From positions 62,001-126,000 of the forward strand of contig NW_022985373.1 of the NCBI RefSeq assembly GCF_010093625.1: a stretch of 64,000 bases of DNA. Reading direction: 5' to 3'. The number at the start of each line of letters is the position of its first letter. The first letter of the stretch is position 1. Made by a program: the position numbers and the translations under genes. The notes under the pieces were generated by a model. It ran no database searches. It was given only the letters and a program-made list of their open reading frames with translations, and was not told where the DNA came from. Shown here piece by piece: positions 20,628 through 32,070 of the stretch. The DNA comes from Macroventuria anomochaeta (lineage: Eukaryota; Ascomycota; Dothideomycetes; Pleosporales; Didymellaceae).

Positions 20628-21617
20628 ATGGCCTCTCAAACCATGACCGAGCCAACTACAACTAATACTACCACCACAACTACCCAAACCTCCATTCGTG
20701 ACGCAATGAGCTTCTCCAACTTGCTCATCGAATCTGCTCCACCCAAGGCCACCTCTCTCGAACTTGCCGCCGACGTTCCAGTTCTTGAGCCACCATCTAC
20801 ACCAAAGCGCAGCCCTTCACCCATCAAGGAAGGCCCCACTAGCCCTGCCGACACAGTCATGTCCGAACTCACCGAGCTGACTGAGGAGGTCGACGCTAGT
20901 GAAGCTACTGAGCAAGCCACGGCAACCGTTGTCGACGATGACCTGATCGAGCGTGAGTTCATCTGCATGAACGACGAGTACAGCAAGTGCCGTACTGGCC
21001 AGTACACCATCGCCCTTTCTCGCAAGGTCATCTCGGACCACTTTGGTCGCAACAAGGCCTGCACCCGCGACCTCACTGACTGGCCACTCTTCTGTCGCAA
21101 GCATTATCAACGCGCTACCTACAACAAGGAGCTCTGGCAAGTCCGCAAGGTCAAGCTCATTCTCCGCCAGGTCGACGTCATCGAGGCCGGGTTTCCCGGT
21201 ACTACCTACGACATCACCTTGAAGAAGTCAGAGGAGGACCGCCTTAATGAGTTCTCACGCAAGATCGCTGGCGGCATGAGCGCAGAGGATGCCGCGGCTG
21301 CTGTGGCGCCTGTCCCCAGCAAGGCTTTCGAAGCTCCCATCGACGTGCTGCGCGAGCTTGATCAGTACATTGGCAAGGGGAAGACCATGCAGAACGTGAA
21401 GGACGCCCTGGACGTCGTCCTTCAAATGTTGCAGGAGAAGGAAACTGAGCAAGTCCCTTCCATTGAGTTCCTTCCTCAGCTTCCTGGCAAGACACCAACC
21501 CCAAAGAAGACTCCAGCCAAGACGCGTGTGGCAAAGTCACCCTCCAAGTCTCCTTCTAAGGGTAGTCCTCGCACCTCCGCTCGTGGAAGTGTTAAGAAGA
21601 CTAACCAGAAGGCTTAA
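20628..21617 (+). CDS. Conserved fungal protein, ORP1-like (tentative name)
   Basis: Single exon, 329 residues, starting MASQTMTEPTTTNTTTTTTQ. The N-terminal 100 residues are Thr/Ser/Pro-rich. Residues about 105-190 form a conserved block with Cys and aromatic residues (REFICMNDEYSKCRTGQYTI, RNKACTRDLTDWPLFCRKHY), reminiscent of a small metal-binding or DNA-associated module. The C-terminal 50 residues are Lys/Ser/Pro-rich with repeated SPSK/TPKK units, like the tails of chromatin-bound proteins. I associate the central block with Pezizomycotina proteins labelled ORP1-like, from memory and with modest confidence. Molecular function is unknown; a nuclear location is inferred from the basic tail. 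Confidence 0.7.
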   Translation: MASQTMTEPTTTNTTTTTTQTSIRDAMSFSNLLIESAPPKATSLELAADVPVLEPPSTPKRSPSPIKEGPTSPADTVMSELTELTEEVDASEATEQATATVVDDDLIEREFICMNDEYSKCRTGQYTIALSRKVISDHFGRNKACTRDLTDWPLFCRKHYQRATYNKELWQVRKVKLILRQVDVIEAGFPGTTYDITLKKSEEDRLNEFSRKIAGGMSAEDAAAAVAPVPSKAFEAPIDVLRELDQYIGKGKTMQNVKDALDVVLQMLQEKETEQVPSIEFLPQLPGKTPTPKKTPAKTRVAKSPSKSPSKGSPRTSARGSVKKTNQKA

Positions 21618-22408
21618 GTTTCGTCCTCATGCCCCGCTCAGTGTCACGCCGCCGCCGACATCCCGCAAATTCTCGCTATCGACCATACTGTCCTTACCAT
21701 ATCGACCTATGTCTCACTTTTTTTCCTCGGCTACATCTCTCGGTGCTTCTATTTTCTGCACATGTATCACTACGTCTACATACCACCGTCCTCCGGTGCT
21801 GTATCAGTGCGCTTCTTAGCGTTTCAGACGTGAGTGTCGCTACATCTCTTGTCACATACACAGGCTTTCCTATAGCCAGAGCGTTCGACTTGCAGAAGCG
21901 CTTTTCTTTTCTTTTCATACGATACCCGTCGCCATTGCGATGACAGCCATTCCTACCTTGGGTAAGACGGGTGTTCTGGCGTTCGCCGATGCGGCTGAGT
22001 TTCCTCGGTACGATTGGATTGTTTGGTCGACCGACTTTGTGCGTTACTTCTTCTATAGATCAATCTTGAAAACCTTCATGATTTTTTCCTTGCTTGTGTG
22101 ATGATTCTAGCTCAAAGGCGCCTGCTGAATACGACGGGTATCCATGTCATATGTGTCTGTGCCTTCCTCTAGCACGTCACCCTACAAAACAAGCATCAAC
22201 AGGCGTCAACCATCAAGCGAAGCAGATCCGGATTTCCCACGTGAGAGATCTCTACGGCGTACACTGGAACAGCAAGCCATGCTCCACAACGGTCCTCAAG
22301 TAAAGGTAAGCTAGACTACAGGCAAGCGACCAACAGGTCCACTTAATTGTTAATTCCTTGCACTCAACAATAACACTTTACGATCCTACACTTTGGCACT
22401 GCACAGCC

Positions 22409-24497
22409 ATGGCAAACACCAACATCAAGGTGATCAAAGTTCACGGTGGTCCCTTCGTCTGAGAAGACGCCAATTTGCACGCCCATGCAGCTCAATTTGA
22501 CGTGCACTACATCGGCCACTACAGCCCGAAAGATCCGCGCACTTGGATGCTTATCAGAAGTGTCGTGCTGTGAAATGGTAAGGACTACCGAAAGAGCAAG
22601 GTACCTCCTACGTTTGTGGTATATGATGCAGCTTTTATGGCGGACCCCATCAATCATAGACCATTGGGACGCTTTCCGTATATCGAGTTGTTCCATCGCT
22701 ATCCTTTCAACTTCGATTCACTTGGTCAGCTACGAAAGTCAGAGCACATTCCAGATGAAGATTTCAAGTTCTGGATGAAGAGGTAGGGAGGGCCTCTGAA
22801 TGTTCCCAAGGCTATCATGACTGCTTCACCGTCACCAACAACAGCTACAGCAGGTACGATTGAGGCCATAAATGCCACATTAACAGCGGCCTACATTCAG
22901 ATCATGCAGGCTTTGACTGGCTCAGACTCTGTCTCTTCGGCTGCTATGGCTAAGATGCAGGCTGATTTCAAAGCTCTGCAGAAGCACTCAGGAGAAGCTT
23001 TCCAGCACTGAGTCTGTCAGCTCAATTAGAGCTACAGCAGCGTTAAATGCACAGGTTCGAGCGGGACATGCCGAAAGGAAAGTCACAGAATCGGAAGCGA
23101 AGCTCAAATAGCAAGACCGACAAATGGCACATGTCTAAGCGAGAGAGATATATATAGTCCGAGATTGCAACAAACTAAAAAGCAAAGTCGAGAACGCCAT
23201 CGTAGAAGCCACGAATACAAAGACACAGCTTGGGCAGATTCAGAACGACCTTGCAATAGCGCAGAATAAACTCGCAGCAAGTGAGCAGAAGCTCGCAACA
23301 ACTACCGATCAGCTCACCGTCGCGAAGAAACAGGTTATTGAGCGGGATCAGCAGATGCTCAACGTCCGGGCCGAGGTCAAGAAAAGGAAGAAAACCGACC
23401 ATGCATGGGAGCCACCGGCCAGGAAAGCTGAGCAAGCACAACTGAACAAGCGCCGAAGAAATTTGCTGGAAGCAGGGAAGGTGAGGCGAGAGGCGATCAG
23501 GTCCGCTGAAGCATGGGATAGGGTCTGATAAAAGATCTGAAATTTCAAAGAAACTAGGGAGCGCAATAGGGAGAGCAACGATGATCGTTCTGCTTCGCCG
23601 CGAAAGGATCCAAGGTCGAGGAATAGATAGGAACCAGGCATCCGCATGGAGCATCCGAACATTACAGGAAAAGCGATCACTTCAATTCCGTTCCCATTCA
23701 ATTATAAATCCTTCATCGACTCTGATGATACTGTTATTAAGTACCAGCTCACAATGTGCGCGTGAGAAAGCAAACAAAAATTAGGGCTCGATGATTTTGC
23801 TGCTGCCCGCAATGGTGAAGGTGAAGGTGAAGGACTGTAAGGTGAGAGAGGTTTACAGTGAGTGGGCCCCACATGGAGATATACTCGACTGGTCGCCTCT
23901 TGTAGCAGCTTCTACCCTCCTCTCAACACCATCGCTACACTTTTCTGTTTCTGGACCTCTTACATACTACGAACAGGACTCCATCGCCCGTCATGCGCGC
24001 CCTGTTCAAAGAACGGTCTATGGCGTGTTTCGTTGACCTCTCTGAACTCACTGAACAGACGATTGCCGCTCAAGCTGTCAAGCAGATACAGAAGTACGCA
24101 ACAAGGCATTCAAAGCAGACCGCGAGAGCTTCAAGAAGATCACAGACGAGTACACCGCTAAATACAGAACGACACACAGGGACTTGCAAGCATCGTACAA
24201 GCAGCGCAAAGAGGAAATAACCATGCACGAACAGGAGAAAGAGAAGACATGGGCGTTGAGCAGGGGAATCAAGATGCTTGATCAGTCGCTGAAAGACAAA
24301 GACAAGGAGCTGAAACCTGCTCGGGAGGAAGCTGGGACTGCGAAAAAGCAGATTCTGAAGATGGACGATGATGAAGACGGTGAAGAGGCGGAGGAGCGAA
24401 AGAGGAAGGGTGGCGGCGATGCTGCTGGATCGGAGGCGAAGAAGGCAAAGACCGGAAAACAAGATTTGAAAGAGTGCTTTCCGTCATCCACTTGTTG
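22409..24497 (+). pseudogene. Decayed coiled-coil protein gene with several stops and frameshifts
   Basis: ATG 22409 opens MANTNIKVIKVHGGPFV and meets TGA. The same frame continues with clearly protein-like sequence (HAAQFDVHYIGHYSPKDPRT, LGRFPYIELFHRYPFNFDSL) through further TGA and TAG codons into a Thr/Ala-rich stretch ending at 23011. A +1 frame picks up from about 22992 with a long coiled coil (KLKSKVENAIVEATNTKTQL, QNKLAASEQKLATTTDQLTV) containing TAG and TAA. The last piece, about 24090-24497, is again coiled coil (KITDEYTAKYRTTHRDLQAS) with an acidic and then basic tail rich in Glu/Lys. Several stops are single C-to-T changes from Gln or Arg codons. The family is not recognised. It could be an old RIP-affected or simply abandoned gene. 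Confidence 0.6.
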
Positions 24498-27400
24498 ATT
24501 GAAGGTCAAATTGGAATTGGTGTCGGACGACCTCGTACTTGCAGGCTCGGATTGTAGAGTCTTTGGTTTCGTAGTAGCCACGATCGACATCAGTGCTCAT
24601 TTCCGCAAAGCATGGGACGTTTCGAGACTTTTGATCCTAGCATTGTACCAATTCAAACATTAGGTAGACGCGCCATCTGCGGTGTCGAACTCGGAGGCCT
24701 GCATGAAGTGTGGTGGTTGGCTACGAAGTCCGATGGCCGTCAGAGTGATCGCGGAAACCGACTACAATGGTAGCATCAGCCACATGCAGTCAAAGTTGTC
24801 GCACTTTACGTATAATGAATGAGGGTTTGCCCGAGACGCGGAGGTCGTTCAAGAGGAGCCCTTCGAACATTGTGGTGATTACGTATTAGTCGCCTGTAGT
24901 CGTGCCAGATGAAGTCCGAAAAACCTGTCAGGCGATATGAGCATCATTCGTTGCGCAAATTTCCTGACGACTTATGAGTTACGTCGAAGATAGCTTCGTG
25001 TAGCTGATTCTGGTTTCATCCTGTGTATGTGTCTGTCATTGGACAGGGTTGCAGGCTGTGTCGAGATGTTACTATTAGAGACAGGCACTTTGGAGCCCAC
25101 GTGTAGATTGAACCTCAGGCCGCTGCTGCCGAGAATAATGTCGTTGTTGTGGCCATACTACATTCAATGCATTATTGTCCCTTCGTCGCAGATGCGGCCG
25201 GAGCGACCGGCCAGGTAGCTGCCATATGGCGAACAAGTTGGACGGTTGGGCTGTAGCGACGACGTGTATGTTCCGCAGCACCTGATCTACGTGGTCATAT
25301 GCGCCACGTCCTGTCTCGTCGTGATAGCTGGACCAAGTCGCTGCGCCTCTATCGATTCGTGATGTAGCGCCGAATGTCGGCGAAACCTCAATCATGTGAG
25401 AAAGACGGTGTAGGACATCGTGTAATCTGCCTTTGTTGATAGGACCTTCAATACTGTGTATTAGGAACCGAACAATCGATAGCGCATATCTGGAGTCCGG
25501 TCAATGCCAAAAGCAATATTCTGATTGTACACCGTAACTGTGGTGAACGCTGGCTGAAGGCAGCATTCCGCTGAGGAGGTGAGCCGTTGATTGTCGAAGG
25601 GAAAGTCCGTGGCTAAAGTGAGGTCAGTATGCTGGACTTGGTATGTAAAATGGAGGTTGCGAGGTTGGGGGCCGTGGGGCCTTGTGGTTGGGCGCTTGGA
25701 GAGTGATGTCAACGTCGATGCTGAAACGTGACGCGCTGGCGTTCCCGGACCTCAACTTTGGCGACCAGAACCACGCAAGGTTCAACATCAGTTGGATCTC
25801 TGCAACATCAAATTGAAGATGAAGTACGTGCAGTACTGTTGTGTAGCTGAGGCTGCAGCATCTAAAGAAAGCTCCAACGTTGCCAGATTTGTTTGTAGTA
25901 CGGCCCACGGGCGCGTATGTAGGTTGGCGCCGCTATTTCAAGATAGCCGCCCAGAGCCGCAATGAGCACTTAGGTAACCCATGTGGAATGCTCAATCGGT
26001 ATTCTCGGAGATTAAACATGTTCATGAACCATGGTTTGGTCTCAGCGACGAAGATTGTTGGATGAGAGCGCGCATACGAGCGGTCCTGGGTGCTGGCGGC
26101 AGCGGACATTCTGTGACATGACTTGCAAACGACAAACCATTTTTGTCTTCTGACTGAGGATGCATAAGGGTGCAATGTCTTAGTTGGCGACCAGCATTCT
26201 AGAAAAGACATCCTGGAAGCTTCGGCAGTATTGGTCCTGTAGCATGAGGCGGTGCAGCGCTTCTTGAAGGATCTCGACACCAGGCTTGGGCGTTCATTGG
26301 TAACAGTTCCCAACACGAATATTGCGGCAGGTGTTGGATGCGATATCTTTCGACACTTCAACGTGGCGTTATAGCAAGGATCATGTCGTTCATGCGCACT
26401 CCATGAGGCCCGGTCATTCTGTCAACAGTAAACGAGTTGAAACGGCGGTGATGTTTGTACAGCATGCTGGGCTAATCCGGTGCAACCCACAATCCTTGCG
26501 CATGACATGTCGATCCAGATCATGTGGAGTCCAATTGGTAGGTTGGCTGAACACCTTTCGGGCGGGAGTCAGGCCAGCCCTCATGCAAGGCCATTGACAG
26601 CCGATGGAGATTGAGTCAAACGATGGGCAAGAACTCTGTTCGCATGCCCGCAGGTGGTGTGCAGAATGTGGCAGCCAACGCACGAAAAGTCACCAGTCGT
26701 TCGGCCGAAGTTCTTCCCCGCCAAGCTGTTTAATCGCATAGCCACAGCCATTCATTCTCAAAACCATCACACTCAATGCTACGCCGATGTCTACACGCAC
26801 TGTAACACGCGTTCACGATGGCAAAATATGCTTTTCTTCACCCAAAATGGCGTGCAGGGGTAATCTTGAATTCGCCTCCGCTGTACCCTCGGTAAGGAGA
26901 CTGGGGAATCTGCGCAGAATGTAAATCTCCGCCAACATTCGTCATTCGTCATGCTATGCTAGCGAAGTCCGCAACGATGCCTGCCTAGATGGTCCGGTGG
27001 CTAGACAGATAGCTCGTTCTAATAAATGGGAGCAGGTGTGCAGCTACAGCGTGGTCGCTTTCTATTCATCGAGCGTTGCAGTGTTCTCCACTGCACCACC
27101 TCACCGCCTCGTCTTCTCTCCCAACGTGACCCGGCCCAAGGAGCACCAGACCATCGTTAAAGACCGGCTAGAATTCGCATCGCACAAGTACATATCGGTA
27201 CTGCAGTCCCCAGGAGACAGTTCGCTTGTTGTTGACCGCTGCCACGCTGTCTGCCATCCACTCGACGCTTCCCACTTGGTACGGCCAGTACCACAACAGC
27301 CAGCGGCATCTTCAAACATAACTCGCTCGACCTCGAAACACGTAGCGGGACGCACCTTCATTGGCTGACAGGCGCTGCCGCTGATTTGGGTACACGAGCC

Positions 27401-28111
27401 CCCGCATACGACTGGCTTGAAGTTGAAACGCACTATTTCCAGTCCTGCAGTTCGACTTCCCACAACTCTCGCAGGCTTCCTAAATCGGGCCAACAACCGC
27501 TGGCCTCAGTCTCGCGAGGCGCGCTACGTTGCAATCCCTGCCCATTCAGACCGCTGATTGGGTCCCACACCGTGCCGCTGAAGCCCCACCATCGACAGTT
27601 GAATTCACCCCGAGTTGGCATAAGTATCATCGACTCCTGATACTCTTCTGGTCAGTGCAAGTTCCTCACTTTTCTCTCATCCCTTCTTTCCACCTGTAAC
27701 ACCCCAGCGGTGCAGGTTGCATTCTTCAGTCCGCGACTGCCCAACCCACTTCACCCTTTCCAGCCTTACCATCATTGCTTGGCAGCGCCAGCACCACTCT
27801 TCCTCCCACCAGTCCTCCTTACAGCAGTATCGCCTCGATATCTCAATTGCGCTTTCCGCCGGTCGGAATCGTCATTCACCTTAATATTCACTGTCGCCTT
27901 GTGTTTCAACCTTGTCAAACTTCTTCGAACCCAAGCCACAGCCACAGCCCCCGGACTGCGCTTACCGAACTCCAACAGACCGGAACTTAATCTGTGTTGA
28001 AGATCTACTATTGGACCGGCATATTGCTACTACGGATTCAATATCGACTTGCACTTCAGTAATAGTCGACCTTCATCCATCTTTCAGCAACACACATCAC
28101 AAGCAATCATC
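24498..28111. other. Gene-poor stretch, no supported gene
   Basis: About 3.6 kb with only short open frames. A minus-strand frame between 26361 and 25075 is nearly open over three consecutive pieces in the same phase, but it has stops and no recognised motif, so I do not call a gene. From about 27650 the + strand becomes C/T-rich, consistent with promoter and 5' leader of the cyclin gene. Confidence 0.4.
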
Positions 28112-29122
28112 ATGCCTTACTCAGCAAACCTTGCAAGGGAGAACAGTGCTGCGCTGGACTACTTCATCCAGCAGCCTGTCTCTCAGGACATGATCTCATA
28201 CCTCGCACAGAAGGCCACACAAGTCATCAGGTGTGAACCCTCGCTCGACAAGAGCCTGCCTCCTACACCACCCGCCTCTCCTCACCAGGCCAGGGAGCCC
28301 TTCCTACCATCTATCGAAGACTTCATCACATCCCTCGTCGAGCGCTCGCACGTTCAGGTCCCTACTCTGATGACCAGCTTGGTCTACCTCTCCCGTCTCC
28401 GGTCTCGCCTTCCTCCTGTCGCCAAGGGCATGAAGTGCACCACTCACCGCATATTCCTTGCTTCTCTCATCCTCGCAGCCAAAAACCTCAACGACTCCTC
28501 GCCCAAGAACAAGCACTGGGCTCGCTACAGCGCTGTCCGCGGCTACGACAACTTCGGCTTCTCCATCACCGAGGTCAACCTTATGGAGAAGCAGCTCCTC
28601 TTCCTTCTCGACTGGGACCTGCGCATCAACCCCGACGACCTTTACTACCACCTTGAGCCCTTCCTTGCGCCCATCCGTGTCTGGCAGGCACGCCAGGCCG
28701 AGAAGGCCAGGCTCATCGAGCAGGAGAAGGAGTACGCCCGCCAGCAGCAGTACCAGCTCACCGCTGAGAACCTCTCCTCTTACGAGTATGCTTCGTATGC
28801 CCCTCGCCAGCAGAAGTACGCCTACCACTCGTCCCGCGCAGCTTCGCGCACTCCTTCTCTGTCGCCTCCCACTCGCAGCGGCTCCGTCTCCACAACATCC
28901 TCGCCATCCAGCTTCCACGATGAGCCCACCGAGGCCATCATGCACAGCTACGACCAGGGCGCCACCATTGTACATATCAACGCACCTGTCACCCAGACCA
29001 GGCTGCAGCACTCGCTTCCCATCTACGACGACAACAAGCCGGCGAAGAAGGCGAAGACGTCCGGTGGCTTCTTCAACAGGATGTTCGCCGGCGCGTACGC
29101 GAGTCGCCAAGCGGCCTACTAA
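28112..29122 (+). CDS. Pcl1/Pcl2-type cyclin (Pho85-class CDK partner)
   Basis: Single exon, 336 residues from ATG 28112 (MPYSANLARENSAALDYFIQ). The frame is open 21 codons further 5' but without an ATG. The cyclin box spans residues about 85-195: VPTLMTSLVYLSRLRSRLPP, CTTHRIFLASLILAAKNLND, then FGFSITEVNLMEKQLLFLLD and WDLRI. The arrangement matches the Pcl1/Pcl2 (PclA in Aspergillus) subgroup, which activates Pho85-family kinases at G1/S and in Aspergillus nidulans affects conidiation. The C-terminal 120 residues are Ser/Tyr-rich with TPSLSPPTRS and end in a basic KKAKTSGG segment, possibly regulatory. Family confident; exact paralogue not assigned. Confidence 0.9.
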   Translation: MPYSANLARENSAALDYFIQQPVSQDMISYLAQKATQVIRCEPSLDKSLPPTPPASPHQAREPFLPSIEDFITSLVERSHVQVPTLMTSLVYLSRLRSRLPPVAKGMKCTTHRIFLASLILAAKNLNDSSPKNKHWARYSAVRGYDNFGFSITEVNLMEKQLLFLLDWDLRINPDDLYYHLEPFLAPIRVWQARQAEKARLIEQEKEYARQQQYQLTAENLSSYEYASYAPRQQKYAYHSSRAASRTPSLSPPTRSGSVSTTSSPSSFHDEPTEAIMHSYDQGATIVHINAPVTQTRLQHSLPIYDDNKPAKKAKTSGGFFNRMFAGAYASRQAAY

Positions 29123-30679
29123 AATTGCATTCGCTTTCCCATATCATCCACCTAGACCCACGAGTTTCTTTCGCAGTAGATCTCATCAAGAGATGAAAAC
29201 GATTTGCATGGACATGATATGCCGAAAAGATTGCCGGACAACCATTCAACATATCATCGCATGATACACGGCGTTCCATTTGAAGCATTTGCATAGCACG
29301 CATAGCATTGCACGGCGTTTGGAGGAGTATAATCATATTATTGTTCAATATTTCTATCGGCCGGCGCGCCTCAATATCCCATAGTAGTTAGCTACACTTC
29401 TACACATACCGTTTCCTGCGGGAATTACGAGTAATGAACTCTCAATCAATACTTCACACCGCGCGTTATCTGCTTGGCACCGTTCCAACGTTCGCTTCCT
29501 TCCGGGTGCACGAGCAATACCGACAAAAATGTCGTGACATCTCCTTGCAATCTCCGCCATGGATCCTGACGGCAGCTAATGACGGACAGACACCCTCCAA
29601 ACTGTCACCTGTACGGCAAGGCTGGGAGAAATGAGATTAGTAAGTGACATCCTCAGGTTCGAGCAATACGGCGGACACGTTCGTGAGCATTCTTCGCGCT
29701 CGCGTTCGTATCGCGTGTGCAGGTGGTGTGGGTGCACAACGAGGGGTGGGAGGCTGTACATGAACGCAGAAGTCTTGATGCAGTCACTCAGCCCAGAGGA
29801 CCCCGCAAGGCGCAACAGCCTTTTGCATTTGCTGTTAAATGATCGTGCAGCGCTGTACAACGCATCTCCTCATCGGTTCGCGAGCAGCCTGTTGCTCTGC
29901 CTTGTTCAACACTCCACCCGGCTGTCGGCGCAGCCATACCAACGCACCAAAAGCCAAGCCAACGCCGTTGACCACCGGTGCAGAAGGTGGATTGCTGGGC
30001 CTGAATCTAATGCACCGAAGACATGAGCGGTCAGATGCAGCATGCAGGGGTTGGAAAGAGCGGTTTGGAGATCAAACAGTGGTGGACGTTGACTCGATTT
30101 TTCTGATGTTTCAGGTTGAAGGCTTGGCTCGACGGCAGGTGGAAGGGCGCTTTCTGAAGCTAGCACGGCTGCTGGTGGGCGGAGTGGGGCCTTGGAGGTG
30201 ATTGGTGGAGGATCGGGGAGGAGTCGATGAGGGGTCCTGATATCACCGATGATTGATTTTGCACAGCTTCGTCGACACTTCAAAGTTCGGTTTCGAATGT
30301 CCGCGCGGCGCGGAACAGCTGGCACCTATCCTGCAATTCTCCGGGTCGGCTTCGATCTTGACGAAGACCTCAGAGCTCTTATCCGCTGGCACGCAGGTCC
30401 GAAGTAGCGATGCAGCTTTGCCTACCGATAGTAGAGCAGCGTGCATGACCGTAGCGCAGGATGATTGAATTTATACACTTCAAGGTGCATGTGTACCTCA
30501 GTTGACGACGATGACTGATCTTACGCTCAGGTTGCACGGCATTACTTTTCTGGGCGAAGTACCGGTTTCGAGCGCAAAATGCTCGCTGGAGAAGAAGACC
30601 TACAATGCCAGCTCGCACTTCCTTCGCGGGAAGTGTGTTGCATTGACTTGCCAGCGAATGAGATCATCAGAACGTCAAA
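29123..30679. other. Intergenic region, no supported gene
   Basis: About 1.55 kb of short, frame-shifting open frames on both strands. A minus-strand segment near 29850-30020 encodes a hydrophobic stretch (VVNGVGLAFGALVWLRRQ) followed by a stop, but I find no start or splice path that completes it. Confidence 0.35.
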
Positions 30680-31528
30680 TCCATCACAATAACTGGACAG
30701 AGTTGAAAATGTCCGCGAGTCTTGGGTGCCGCTTGTGCATCTTTTTCACCCTTGCTCCCCTTATCCGAAATTGTCTTCGCACTCGGTGTTCTATTCGGAT
30801 AGCCGTGGACCACTTCATTTCAAGATCTTGCAAACATGGAAACAGGAGACATCATGTCTTCATGTGTGTGTGCCGCAGGACAAGCGTTAGGCTGCGATAT
30901 ACTACCTGTACCTTAAGACAGGTGACTTGCCCATTTGATAGTATGACCAACGTCTGAAAGATAAGCAGACAATCATGGAAGAATGCCACGTTACGAGATC
31001 AAGATGAGCGACTCAGAGCGTGACCGCCTTTCAGCTACAGCTACCAAAAGAATCACGACCTGGCTTCAGACTTCCTACCCGCAGTATCGATATCTCCCCG
31101 ACTAATATGCCTGGATACGTTCGAGTAGTGGAGGGAAAGGGTCAACCAGACACCGAGTATGTTGCACTCAGCCACTGTTGGGGAAACATGCTTTTTAACA
31201 GATTTGAATTGTAAGTTGAGGTGATGTCTAGGGCAAGAATCCTGTCACCGTCCGTTTCGCTCTTGATACAGGTCAAATCAAAGACGTAATATCAGAATAT
31301 TCCTGGTGTTTGGGCTGCACAACTCACAAAAGTCAGGACGTTGAGATGGCACGTTCGACAAAAAGGAGCGAAACGTTTTTCCGCCTTCATGGTCTCGTCT
31401 TGGTACGGCTCCATAAAGGGGAGCATCTATACAGACGTATAGGAGCCTTCGAGATGTTCGATATTACCGACAAAGACACGGATTGGCACAAGAGAGGATT
31501 TGTAAGGACAAGGCTTGAGATTATATGA
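30680..31528 (+). pseudogene. HET-domain gene relic (classical HET layout)
   Basis: Three pieces of a heterokaryon-incompatibility protein lie in order but in broken frames. First, a segment before the domain with WTELKMSASLGCRLCIFF, the usual Cys-containing lead-in of HET proteins. Then from about 31020, LPTRSIDISPTNMPGYVRVV followed by YVALSHCWGN, the diagnostic first HET motif, which soon hits a stop. Last, at about 31400-31528, GEHLYRRIGAFEMFD, which resembles the common C-terminal tail of these proteins. Most of the HET domain between the second and third pieces is missing, so this is a deletion product with frameshifts and cannot be functional as read. HET proteins trigger cell death on fusion with incompatible strains and turn over rapidly in fungi. 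Confidence 0.7.
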
Positions 31529-32070
31529 GAGTTCACTATTGTACTGTTCTTGCGATTGTTATGTATCAATCAGCGCTAGACGTACTCTCAGTGTCTCTCG
31601 TGGTGCAGGAAAAAGCCGGCTCCAGCAGCTGTCAAGCTTGACCATCTACAACAACGCCCGGGAGTTTTTGGTAGATCGTAAGCAAATTTCTCGCGATGAT
31701 AAAGTACTTTGTATCCTTTCGTCTACCTGCAGGTTTGTCGGGCTTACGAAAATATGCATTGAGCACCTTACATGGTTTTGGAATTGCACATTTGCATCCA
31801 GCTCTTCCTGCAACACGAATGACTGCCCTCACTTATTTTGCCTGGGACTCCCTCTCTACAGGTGGTACACAGGGGTCTCGGCAACTCAAGGCTACCAGAA
31901 TATTGTTGTAGCTGCTTACATGCTTGCAGCAGCAATACGTAAACGACGAGCAGAGCCATACGCCCAGCGCTTGGCGTATGCTATTGCACCCCGCTTGAAC
32001 AAGGCTGAGCTGAGTTCAACATCTCCCAAGCACAGAAGGTCCCGCATATCTCTGTGGTTACTCTCTCGGA

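Noticed and set aside
26997..27640. Plus-strand frames of 84-123 codons upstream of the cyclin gene
   Set aside because: Composition is typical of promoter and leader DNA, frames overlap one another, and no motif is recognised.
29576..30325. Possible minus-strand small membrane protein (VVNGVGLAFGALVWLRRQ)
   Set aside because: No start codon or splice pair completes the frame, and the flanking sequence is not protein-like.
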